Assembly (NCBI GenBank): GCA_021648125.1 | Contig: JAKITK010000035.1 | Span: 1 to 32,518, forward strand | DNA from: Lysobacterales bacterium | Lineage (GTDB): Bacteria; Pseudomonadota; Gammaproteobacteria; Xanthomonadales; SZUA-36 | DNA length: 32,518 nt | Reading direction: 5' to 3' | Shown here: piece after piece, positions 1-6,910 of the stretch | Layout: every line of letters begins with the position of its first letter | Numbering within the stretch: position 1 is the first letter of the stretch | Translations under genes and position numbers: made by a program | Notes under the pieces: generated by a model | Databases searched by the model: none | Seen by the model: the letters and a program-made list of their open reading frames with translations, nothing else | Told to the model about the DNA's origin: nothing

Positions 1-332
1 ACGGGCGCGCGGGATTAAAGATACGGAATACTTCAAACTAAAAATAAGGCAATCATCCCTTCCCGATAACCAATCCATGTTCTATCTATAAAATGATAAA
101 CTCACTCAACAAAGCGGAGAAGAACCAAAAGCTAGATGTTTTTAGCCTAACTTTAATTTATACAGCCAAAACTGAATATCCAGCAATAATTCAGTATAAA
201 AAGTTTCATTTATATATCATGCGGGTAATGTAGTTGATAGGTTACATGATAAAGCCCCTTAACTTAGTGCCATTCGGGACAGACCCGAATGGCACTAACC
301 ACCGCAATAATCTATACACCATAGCAAGCTCA
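1..332. other. Gene-poor AT-rich left edge
   Basis: I find no convincing coding sequence or RNA gene here. The stretch is AT-rich and contrasts sharply with the GC-rich ORF that ends at 333. Its only clear structure is the perfect inverted repeat at 264-298, listed separately. A 14-base motif at 251-264 recurs inverted with one mismatch at 1395-1408, on the other side of the GC-rich ORF. Confidence 0.6.
264..298. repeat. Perfect 15-bp inverted repeat, 5-nt loop
   Basis: The arm at 264-278 (TTAGTGCCATTCGGG) is exactly complementary to 284-298, with ACAGA between. The RNA hairpin would be very stable on either strand. It lies 35 bases past the stop of the minus-strand ORF at 333-1064, so it may end or protect that transcript. 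No T-tract follows directly on the minus strand (GTTAAGGGGCTTTAT is next), so a classical intrinsic terminator is not certain. A mobile-element end or protein-binding site is also possible. Confidence 0.8.
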
Positions 333-1064
333 CTATAGCGCCTCGAACAACTTCCTTAGGTCAAACCCAAGCATGGCTTTGCCCTGAATTCCCCCGGTGT
401 CTGACCTAGTGCCTTCGAAGGTTAAGGAAAGGCCCGCCGCAGGGTTTCCGTACGACACTTTGACAGAGTTGGGCCCGAGGATGGCCTTAACGCCGCGGTA
501 GGTGGGAGTGCGGAACTGCGCGTCCTTGATCATGCCCATGCTGGTGCTGAGCAGGGCGTCCGCCGGCCGGCCGCCCGATGTAACTGTGATCGCGATGCTC
601 GCGAGGGTCACCACCGCGGCCTGGCTGATGTTTGAAAGGCATTTCGAATTGTGCCGAAAGCGTCGCGTCGCTGTGCCCATGATTTGACGCCACGCTTGCT
701 GAACCGCTTGATCGGCCAAGACTGCTTCCAAGATATCGCGGGTTTTGGCCTGTCGGAGCGGCGGACCTGGAACGAGAGTCGTCTGACACGCCACCCCTGA
801 AGCGGGCTGAGGTTGCGCCAGCGAGGCATTAAGTTTATTCGGTACGACGTGCCAATTCTGATTCGGACGCGATATCCAATCGAGCACCCTCCACGTCGGA
901 GGCGCATGGCGCAGAGCCCGAATATCTGCCGCAAGTTCGGGGCTGAGCTGTAGGCGTCCGACGCCGAGAGTCAAGCTCGGCGCGCGGCGGTAGCGCAGTT
1001 CCGGTTGAGAAAGTTCAAAATCACCCACGGGAGTCTCCTCTGATTCGGGCTTTGTGGTCACCAA
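333..1064 (-). CDS. Hypothetical protein, GC-rich orphan
   Basis: This is a 243-residue ORF starting with GTG. I do not recognise the family. The first half is proline- and arginine-rich with short helical stretches (for example ILEAVLADQAVQQAWRQI, about residues 112-129). A hydrophobic, alanine/threonine-rich stretch lies near 148-170, and a beta-rich glycine-containing tail follows. I see no catalytic motif. Base composition is much richer in G and C than any neighbour, which suggests transfer. No Shine-Dalgarno precedes the GTG. The AT-rich small ORF 1021-1233 overlaps its 5' end in another frame, so translation may depend on coupling, or the two may be one frameshifted gene. The frame is chosen by length over shorter overlapping ORFs. 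Confidence 0.45.
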   Translation of the reverse strand: MVTTKPESEETPVGDFELSQPELRYRRAPSLTLGVGRLQLSPELAADIRALRHAPPTWRVLDWISRPNQNWHVVPNKLNASLAQPQPASGVACQTTLVPGPPLRQAKTRDILEAVLADQAVQQAWRQIMGTATRRFRHNSKCLSNISQAAVVTLASIAITVTSGGRPADALLSTSMGMIKDAQFRTPTYRGVKAILGPNSVKVSYGNPAAGLSLTFEGTRSDTGGIQGKAMLGFDLRKLFEAL

Positions 1065-1233
1065 GTAATTTAGTTGTTTCTAAATCGGAAAAACCAGAAA
1101 GCCTCGTTTTTTTGCCAAGTTTATTTAAAATAGATGAACTCAACTTAGACATCCATTCATTTCCCTGAAATGAAGAATATTCTACGGCTAAAAATAAATG
1201 TAATAAATGCGAGAGCTGATGAGAGCGTTGCAT
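1021..1233 (-). CDS. Small ORF upstream of and overlapping the GC-rich ORF
   Basis: This 70-codon ORF begins at an ATG with a good ribosome-binding site (AAAGGAG about 7 bases upstream). I prefer it to the in-frame ATG at 1263, which lacks one. Residues 1-62 are encoded by AT-rich DNA typical of the window. The last few codons run into the GC-rich segment and end 44 bases inside the next ORF. The family is unknown. It may be the truncated 5' end of an older gene cut by insertion of the GC-rich segment. Alternatively, it may be the true N-terminus of the 243-residue protein, joined by a frameshift near 1062. Confidence 0.35.
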   Translation of the reverse strand: MQRSHQLSHLLHLFLAVEYSSFQGNEWMSKLSSSILNKLGKKTRLSGFSDLETTKLLGDHKARIRGDSRG

Positions 1234-1389
1234 ATTCTTTCTCCTTTGTATGTAAATGTACACTAGTTTGGTGTTTGCGCGAAAGCAAAATCGGTCATAT
1301 TTTCTACCGACTATGTGTTAATTAACTGTCAGCAAACATCAATTTCTCTCACCTGCTATTAACAGAATCAAGAAAATATATGGAGGACT

Positions 1390-1411
1390 CCCCCAGTCAA
1401 GGGGCTTTTTT
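1390..1411 (+). terminator. Terminator-like hairpin with T6 on plus strand
   Basis: A short CCCC/GGGG stem (1391-1394 with 1401-1404) is followed by C and six T residues on the plus strand. No plus-strand gene ends here: trhO ends at 1465 on the minus strand. The hairpin would therefore serve an unannotated plus-strand transcript from about 1264-1390, or be fortuitous. It is also half of a 14-base inverted pair with 251-264. Confidence 0.35.
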
Positions 1412-1464
1412 GGTAAATTATCTTGAAAAACGCCGTAAAGAAACGATATTTTTGGGGCGGTAAG

Positions 1465-2463
1465 TTATGGACGCAGAGTTATTTTGTTTTGTTCTTTCAG
1501 CTTAATTTTTTCAGCTTGACGTTTTTTTATAGTGGCTAAGACATCGCCACCAATGTGCTCTTCGCCACGCTGTTTAGCAAGTATTATCTGTTTTTCGCGC
1601 TCGGCAAAGCCTTGTCTCTGTTCATCACTTACATTGTCTATACAATGCGGGCAGCTCACGCCTTCTTTATAGTCTTGGCTTTGCATTTCTTCTTTAGTGA
1701 TGGGATAGCGGCATGCGTAACATTGCTCGTAACTACCTTTTTCTAGGTCATGATTAACCGCTACGCGATTATCAAAGACAAAACATTCGCCTTGCCACAT
1801 GGTTTCTTGTTGAGGAACTTCTTCAAGATATTTAAGGATTCCGCCGCGCAAATGAAATACATTTTCAAAACCCTGTTCCATTAAATAGGCAGTGGATTTT
1901 TCACAGCGAATACCGCCCGTGCAAAACATTGCAATTTTTTTATTCTTGTTTTTGTTTAGATCCAAATGGTCTTTAATGTATTGAGGAAACTCTCGGAAAG
2001 TACTGGTACTAGGGTTGATAGCATTTTCAAATGAACCTATTTGGTATTCATAATCGTTGCGTGTATCAATTAAAATAGTATCAGGATTTGATATCAGTTC
2101 ATTCCAATCTTCAGGCTCAACATAGCGACCCACTTTTAGGTTTGGGTCAATGCCTTGGATGCCCATGGTGACAATTTCTTTTTTTAATTTGACTTTGGTT
2201 CGATAAAACGGCATTTCATTGGTGTAAGAATTTTTGCTATCAAAATCACTTAGCCGCGGGTCTTGCCGCAACCAATCAAGCACATTATTGATACCATCCT
2301 GGCTGCCAGCGATGGTACCATTGATGCCTTCGCTTGCCAGTAATAATGTACCGCGCACAGCATTTTTGAGCATTATATCCAATAAGGGTTGGCGTAACTC
2401 TTGGTGATTTTCAAGAGACACAAAGTGATATAACGCCGTAACGACGATGGCTTGTCTAGACAT
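1465..2463 (-). CDS. trhO: tRNA uridine(34) hydroxylase TrhO (rhodanese family)
   Basis: TrhO (YceA) makes 5-hydroxyuridine at tRNA position 34, an oxygen-dependent first step towards cmo5U wobble modifications; it acts in the cytoplasm. The 332 residues match the family length. An N-terminal acylphosphatase-like region (about 1-100) precedes a rhodanese domain (about 115-220). The active loop reads [10 protein letters not shown] at 181-190, with the catalytic cysteine at 181. The C-terminal part carries two CxxC pairs (C248/C251 and C271/C274), as expected for this family. A GGAG ribosome-binding site supports the ATG at 2463. It lies 90 bases downstream of the GST gene on the same strand and may be co-transcribed with it. 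Confidence 0.95.
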   Translation of the reverse strand: MSRQAIVVTALYHFVSLENHQELRQPLLDIMLKNAVRGTLLLASEGINGTIAGSQDGINNVLDWLRQDPRLSDFDSKNSYTNEMPFYRTKVKLKKEIVTMGIQGIDPNLKVGRYVEPEDWNELISNPDTILIDTRNDYEYQIGSFENAINPSTSTFREFPQYIKDHLDLNKNKNKKIAMFCTGGIRCEKSTAYLMEQGFENVFHLRGGILKYLEEVPQQETMWQGECFVFDNRVAVNHDLEKGSYEQCYACRYPITKEEMQSQDYKEGVSCPHCIDNVSDEQRQGFAEREKQIILAKQRGEEHIGGDVLATIKKRQAEKIKLKEQNKITLRP

Positions 2464-2553
2464 GTTTTTCTCCGCTAGCCTGAACGCAAATCAGGTGCTG
2501 GTTTTAGTAGCGGGTATTTTAGTTTTTTTTTCGGTGAATATAAAGCGTTTTCT

Positions 2554-3165
2554 TTATTCATCGCTCCATAATGGGTGTTTTTCCATGACTTTATTGAACA
2601 GTTCTGAGTGTAAATGAGCAGCCAACCATTTTTGCAAATACCCATACTCGCTATTGTCGAACCACTGCTTATTAACAAAAGCAAACTGACGGATAAAAGG
2701 GAAAATGGCAATATCAGCCATGGAGATATTATCTGAAAATAGTTGTGAGTGCTGTTGGAGTTTTTTATCTAACAAAGCTAGAAACCACAGTGCTTCATCT
2801 CTGTATTCACGCTCAGATAATTCATGCCTGTCAGAGTATTTATAGTGATCCAGTTGCGTTTTGAATTGTGTGTCGGATTTTTCTATCAATTCGTTTTGCA
2901 ATGGTTGTTGCAACCATTTATCAGCATCACATTGATTCAATGCCCAGCGCATAACATCGATGCTCTCATCAATAACAATACTATCTGTTACCAATACAGG
3001 CACAGTGCCTTTAGGCGAATACCTCAACATGGATTGCGGTTTGTTTTTTAATAGAATCTCTCGATGTTGGTATATTATTCCCGAATAACACAATGCCATA
3101 CGAGCACGCATCGCATAGGGGCATCTTCGAAATGAATAAAGAATATTCAACTGTGAATACTCCAT
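2554..3165 (-). CDS. Glutathione S-transferase family protein
   Basis: The protein has 203 residues, the normal length for a bacterial GST. The N-terminal thioredoxin-like domain shows an SFRRCPYAMRAR motif with Cys15, the probable thiol contact. A cis-proline GTVPVL segment follows near residues 54-59 and a D/E-S-I substrate-site stretch lies around 66-70. The helical C-terminal domain follows. The cysteine-type motif resembles omega/beta or glutaredoxin-like bacterial GSTs, which often act as thiol transferases or deglutathionylating enzymes rather than conjugating detoxifiers. The substrate is unknown. A TATAAT-like -10 (minus strand, 3192-3187) lies a short distance upstream, but I see no clear -35. 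Confidence 0.85.
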   Translation of the reverse strand: MEYSQLNILYSFRRCPYAMRARMALCYSGIIYQHREILLKNKPQSMLRYSPKGTVPVLVTDSIVIDESIDVMRWALNQCDADKWLQQPLQNELIEKSDTQFKTQLDHYKYSDRHELSEREYRDEALWFLALLDKKLQQHSQLFSDNISMADIAIFPFIRQFAFVNKQWFDNSEYGYLQKWLAAHLHSELFNKVMEKHPLWSDE

Positions 3166-3295
3166 TTGGCTATATTTGTTTGCATAATTATAAGACCTTC
3201 AAGCCAATCCACTTACAACAAGAGCAATGGGTCTTTGATTTAGCCCAAGTTATCTGTATTAGGCTGATATGCTTACCTCGTTTTAAAGCTTCTAT

Positions 3296-3358
3296 TTAAC
3301 GGCTGTCCCGTTAATTCCCCGTTAATTGCCGTTAATTGGCCGTTAATTGCCGTTAATT
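3296..3358. repeat. Five phased CCGTTAATT direct repeats
   Basis: CCGTTAATT occurs at 3308-3316, 3319-3327, 3329-3337, 3340-3348 and 3350-3358. Start-to-start spacing alternates 11, 10, 11, 10 bases, averaging 10.5, one turn of B-DNA. TTAACGG at 3296-3302 is the reverse complement of the first copy and forms a 7-bp stem with it. The array lies upstream of the GST gene and downstream of tetR, both on the minus strand. It may be a cooperative protein-binding array or a simple minisatellite. It is too short and lacks the spacers of a CRISPR. Confidence 0.8.
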
Positions 3359-3406
3359 GTTTAAGTACGAATTTTAGTAGTTTCTATACACATCAATGTA
3401 AGAGGC

Positions 3407-4012
3407 CTAGGGATGTATCCCTAAGGGTGATAGTGCTATGGCGTAAAGTTTATCAATAAAAATGCTCGATTTGAGTTTTTCAGGATCACTGGCAAGGGTG
3501 GCTAATACCACCCCTTCAACTGCCATTACCGACATTTGTATGTCGGCAGCGGGTAAGCCTAGAGCCTGAGCAATCTGAAGCGCCTGCTCGTCGCGCGCTG
3601 CGGCCATGTACTCGTGTAAATTAAAGCTGGGTGCCAGCGCATGTAAGCGTGCTGTCAGGCGTGGCGCGTCTGCATGGGCATTAACAAATGCCACCAGTAG
3701 ATCGCGCATCACATCTGTTTTTCTAGCGGCTGTGGTCGCCAGAATTTCCGCAGCTGCCGCCTGCTCGTCGGCCACATGTTGTTCAATCAGTGCAGCCATG
3801 ATGGCCTCCGCACTAGGGAAGTATTGATACAGAGAGCCAATGCTTACTCCTGCTAGTTTTGCTATGTGATTGGTAGTAAATGGGTCAGTTGCTTGCTCCA
3901 AAATACGAGCAGCCGCTTCTAAGATTGCCTCTACTAATTTTCTTGAACGCTGCTGTTTTGGTGCCTTACGCACCGTAATTGCTGGCGTTTTTGGTAGATC
4001 ATGAGCGGTCAT
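3407..4012 (-). CDS. TetR family transcriptional regulator
   Basis: This is a 201-residue TetR-type repressor. The N-terminal DNA-binding domain covers about residues 17-75, with the helix-turn-helix TTNHIAKLAGVSIGSLYQYF at 46-65. The rest is a variable helical ligand-binding domain. The N-terminal tail is basic (KAPKQQRSRK). It is divergent from the alpha/beta hydrolase operon, with only 57 bases between the start codons. By the usual TetR logic it probably represses that operon and itself. The ligand cannot be read from sequence; the targets suggest a hydrophobic ester, lipid or electrophile. Confidence 0.9.
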   Translation of the reverse strand: MTAHDLPKTPAITVRKAPKQQRSRKLVEAILEAAARILEQATDPFTTNHIAKLAGVSIGSLYQYFPSAEAIMAALIEQHVADEQAAAAEILATTAARKTDVMRDLLVAFVNAHADAPRLTARLHALAPSFNLHEYMAAARDEQALQIAQALGLPAADIQMSVMAVEGVVLATLASDPEKLKSSIFIDKLYAIALSPLGIHP

Positions 4013-4069
4013 AAGTATGCTGTCCTATTGCGAGTATTAAAGCACCCAGTTTACGGCTATTATACATAT

Positions 4070-4996
4070 ATGAGCAATCACTCGCAAAATAATATTATCA
4101 GGTCTAGTATCGCAGTAGCCGGGCACACACTATCTGCTGATTATCCAGCAAACTTGAGTGCCCGGTCTGGCCCGGTCTGGATGTTTATTCATGGAATCGC
4201 AGTTACTTCGGCATTTTGGGAACCGCTAATGCCGGCCCATTTACGCGACAATAGCCCCTGGATTTCGGTTTCGCTACCAGTTCATGCACCGTCAACTGGG
4301 CCGACAGGCTTTTCCAGAGAGGATATTTCCCCAGATTTATTCAACACCCTATACAGCGAGGTTCTGGATCAGTTCTTAGCGGGCAGAGATGTGGTTATTG
4401 TTGGGCACTCTACTGGTGGTTTTGCCGGTCTGTGTTTAGCCCTCGCCCGCCCTGATAGGGTTCGTGGGGTCGTTAGCGTTGGTGGCTTTGCTGATGGACA
4501 ATGGATTGGCTTAGAAGGTGATATGCAATTGATGGCGCGCAAAGAAAAGCTCGGGTCTTTTGGGCCAATAGCCTTACGGATAGCAGCTTGGCTCACAACT
4601 CGCTGGCCGTGGTTACAAGCTAGAGCGGCCTCTATGTTTGCATATGATAAGCAGGCTTTTTTATCTGACGAGCCTACCAAGGATGCACTGGGAGTGATGC
4701 GCCGTGATGCTCGTTTGCAAAACCAGGATCAACTCATTGCTTTTTTTGCAGGTATCCGTGATGTGGATATCTGGGATCAAATTAGCCAGATAAACCAGCC
4801 GGTTTTAGTGCTTGATGGTGAACACGACCCGGTAATTCCTTATGAAAAAACCCTGCGCCTTGCCGATACTTTGCCCAATGGTCAGCTGCTATTGTACCCA
4901 GGTGTTGGTCATATGGTTATGAACGAGCGGCGTGAGGACTTCTGGAGAGACATACTTTCCTGGCAAACATCGCTCTTTACCGGAGAAAAACTATGA
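4070..4996 (+). CDS. Alpha/beta hydrolase
   Basis: This is a 308-residue serine hydrolase of the alpha/beta fold. The oxyanion-hole motif HG is at 41-42. The nucleophile elbow is GHSTGG with Ser114, the acid is probably Asp253 (DGEHDPVIP), and the base is His281 in GVGHMV. A cap region lies around 140-235. No signal peptide is visible, so it is cytoplasmic. The substrate is unknown; esterases, lipases and C-C hydrolases share this pattern. I chose the ATG at 4070 over the in-frame ATG at 4001. The latter would overlap tetR, leave no intergenic promoter and add a tail outside the fold. Neither start has a clear ribosome-binding site. The stop overlaps the next start by four bases. Confidence 0.88.
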   Translation: MSNHSQNNIIRSSIAVAGHTLSADYPANLSARSGPVWMFIHGIAVTSAFWEPLMPAHLRDNSPWISVSLPVHAPSTGPTGFSREDISPDLFNTLYSEVLDQFLAGRDVVIVGHSTGGFAGLCLALARPDRVRGVVSVGGFADGQWIGLEGDMQLMARKEKLGSFGPIALRIAAWLTTRWPWLQARAASMFAYDKQAFLSDEPTKDALGVMRRDARLQNQDQLIAFFAGIRDVDIWDQISQINQPVLVLDGEHDPVIPYEKTLRLADTLPNGQLLLYPGVGHMVMNERREDFWRDILSWQTSLFTGEKL

Positions 4997-5433
4997 TCAT
5001 TAATTCCTTGCCAGAGCCGTTGCACACAGCTCTGTTTTTTTCAATTCTCTATTTTGCGGCCGCGCTGGTTACTGGTGTCTGGAAATGGCGAGCTATGCTT
5101 GGGTCCCCCAATGGACAAGCGCATTCGTATATTGATATCGCCCATCACGCAGCACTTCACTATGGGCCGTTTATCGTTTTAGCGGGTGCCTTAGCCTCGT
5201 TCTGGCCGTTTGCCGAGGTTTTTCCGGCTTGGGTTTTGATCCAAATGATGGGTTGGACAATGGTGCTTTCACTAAGTCGCTACATCTCGCTAGGCATCCG
5301 CGGCGAAATATCTAATCAGCTAGACAAACCAACTGCCCCGGCTAAGTTGGGGTTGGTTTTCTTCTTTTTTGGTTCCGTTTTCCCCGGTCTGACCATCGCT
5401 GTTGGAGCGTTTATCGGGCTTTGGGCGTTATAA
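4993..5433 (+). CDS. Four-TM integral membrane protein
   Basis: The protein has 146 residues and about four hydrophobic segments (near 12-30, 55-72, 75-95 and 120-142). Between the first two is a polar stretch containing AHHAALHYG. The ATGA overlap with the hydrolase implies translational coupling. I do not recognise a named family with confidence. Its size and topology resemble the MAPEG protein encoded next, and it may be a distant relative or partner. A membrane enzyme acting on a small hydrophobic substrate is an inference from context only. Confidence 0.75.
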   Translation: MIINSLPEPLHTALFFSILYFAAALVTGVWKWRAMLGSPNGQAHSYIDIAHHAALHYGPFIVLAGALASFWPFAEVFPAWVLIQMMGWTMVLSLSRYISLGIRGEISNQLDKPTAPAKLGLVFFFFGSVFPGLTIAVGAFIGLWAL

Positions 5434-5448
5434 ACAACAGAGGTAGAC

Positions 5449-5877
5449 ATGACTATATTTGCAAATCAAACTGAAATTGCCATCATTGGCTTAGTTTTGT
5501 GGGCCTTGACTCTGCTCGCAGCACTGGCAAGCTACCGTTCGCTGCAAACCTTAGTGGTAGGCAAGCCAGCCAATTCCTTTGCTCCAACGGGGCTAGACTT
5601 ATCGCTCTTTGGCCAGCGGCTTACCCGCGCCCATGCCAATGCCTATGAGTTTGTCCCGTTTGCGCTGGTAGTACTGGTTTTTGCTATCGCTACGCAGCAA
5701 TCGCAGATCACCGATGCTATGGCGTTGTGGTTATTGGGGCTTCGGATTGGGCAATCACTAGTTCACCTGAGCTCGACCTCCAATCTTGCTGTGATTATTC
5801 GGTTTGTGGTGTTTTTCATTCCCCAAATTGCGATCGTTGGGTGGTGGTGTGTGGAGCTTGGTAGTGCTCAGGTTTAG
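5449..5877 (+). CDS. MAPEG family membrane protein
   Basis: MAPEG proteins are four-helix membrane proteins that include glutathione transferases and peroxidases. The 142 residues match the family length. The family's second-segment signature is visible as RLTRAHANAYEFVPFAL (57-73), with Arg57, Arg60, Asn64, Glu67 and Pro70 in the usual places. Hydrophobic helices lie around 9-28, 68-85, 90-105 and 115-135. An AGAGGTAG ribosome-binding site precedes the ATG by about 5 bases. It is the last gene of the TetR-controlled unit. Glutathione-dependent handling of a reactive lipid is plausible but not shown. Confidence 0.85.
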   Translation: MTIFANQTEIAIIGLVLWALTLLAALASYRSLQTLVVGKPANSFAPTGLDLSLFGQRLTRAHANAYEFVPFALVVLVFAIATQQSQITDAMALWLLGLRIGQSLVHLSSTSNLAVIIRFVVFFIPQIAIVGWWCVELGSAQV

Positions 5878-5902
5878 CAGTAAATCTTTTTAAAACTAGA
5901 AC

Positions 5903-6910
5903 CTAAAAAATACCATCAATCTCCACCAGCAGTTCATCCCTGCAGATATCGCCCTGTAAATAAATCGCGGGTAACTGCCCTAGTGGGTGTTGGCGAATTT
6001 CAGCCTGTACCAGTTCGAAATCTTTACGCTGTTTTACATACACTCGTAACACACCACCCGCTTGAATAAATTCTTCTCGGTCGCTGCGGGAAACCGGCGC
6101 GAGTCTGCGGCCGGCTGAAATCAGAGAGCTTAAATTACGCAAAGATTCTCGGGTTTGTTCGCGTACATCATCATCATGCAAGGATTGATGTCCGAGAATA
6201 CTGGCGGTACCGGAGATCAAAAACTGATGGGTCTCTCCTGAAGCAATTAAAGTGCCCCGGGAAAATAAAGGTCTGCGCAAGCCGTATTGTTGTGGGTATT
6301 CCGGTGCCGGTATCTGGCGCGGGTTTTCTACGGTTGTACCGGGTTGACGACCGGCGAGAAAATATATTAATAAACGCGGCAGCTGTGCATTAGTACCAAT
6401 CGCTGTTGCTGCCGGGATGGCAGTCATAATCACCGGGTTATCGGCGACGGCATAAGCACGGCCGGCACAAAACAGGCGATACTGTTCATCCTCTTTTTGG
6501 CCTGCAGTAATTTCCGGGAAATAATGCCAGATTTTTAATGGCCAACAATGTTGGTGTTGTTCGAGAAACTGTAGGATTTCTGTATAGGCCAGCCGGGTGG
6601 CCTCATCAATGGAGGTGCCACTGCTCAAGTCAATACTGATACTAGCCAGTGTCAGGTCACTGCTATGGCAGTATTGTATTTGCTTGAAATTATCTTTTTT
6701 TACCGGCTCTTTAACCTGCCAGACTTCTGTACTGGTTTCCGATAGTTGTTTTAGCGGCACATGGATAAGCCGGCTGTCGTTACAGGTTTCTGTATGCGTA
6801 TCACCGAAGCTGAATATTCCAAGAATGTTTTTCCCGCTATCGGGATCACCTGCAGCGAGTAGAGTCTCGGCGGACTGATTAGAGTATGTGACTTGCAACC
6901 AGGGTTTCAT
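5903..6910 (-). CDS. Chorismatase (FkbO/Hyg5/XanB2-like)
   Basis: Chorismatases hydrolyse or rearrange chorismate to dihydroxycyclohexadienoate or 3-/4-hydroxybenzoate plus pyruvate. The 335 residues match the family length. Visible family features are RLFCAGRAYAV (145-155), ENPRQIPAPEYPQQYG (195-210), the SGTASILGH loop (233-241) and a C-terminal GDICRDELLVEIDG segment (320-333), with Cys323 and the expected catalytic Glu330. As I recall, a cysteine at this place marks Hyg5-like, 3-hydroxybenzoate-forming members rather than FkbO-like hydrolases; XanB2 forms both hydroxybenzoates. The fold relates to YjgF/Rid. The start codon directly follows the stop of the acetoacetyl-CoA synthetase gene (TAAATG), with no ribosome-binding site, so translation is probably coupled. 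The protein may supply a ubiquinone or pigment precursor, which is inference. Confidence 0.85.
   Translation of the reverse strand: MKPWLQVTYSNQSAETLLAAGDPDSGKNILGIFSFGDTHTETCNDSRLIHVPLKQLSETSTEVWQVKEPVKKDNFKQIQYCHSSDLTLASISIDLSSGTSIDEATRLAYTEILQFLEQHQHCWPLKIWHYFPEITAGQKEDEQYRLFCAGRAYAVADNPVIMTAIPAATAIGTNAQLPRLLIYFLAGRQPGTTVENPRQIPAPEYPQQYGLRRPLFSRGTLIASGETHQFLISGTASILGHQSLHDDDVREQTRESLRNLSSLISAGRRLAPVSRSDREEFIQAGGVLRVYVKQRKDFELVQAEIRQHPLGQLPAIYLQGDICRDELLVEIDGIF

Noticed and set aside
487-934. Two other minus-strand reading frames of about 100 codons inside the GC-rich ORF
   Set aside because: Long overlapping frames are expected in GC-rich DNA. They are arginine-rich, shorter than the 243-codon frame and have no start signals.
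3093-3299. Plus-strand ORF of 68 codons opposite the GST start
   Set aside because: Half of it is antisense to the well supported GST gene and the protein has no recognisable feature.
3308-3358. CRISPR-like repeat array
   Set aside because: The 9-base units are separated by only 1-2 bases, so there is no spacer sequence and no cas gene.
4001-4069. Upstream in-frame start of the alpha/beta hydrolase
   Set aside because: It would overlap the tetR start, remove the shared promoter region and add 23 residues outside the hydrolase fold.
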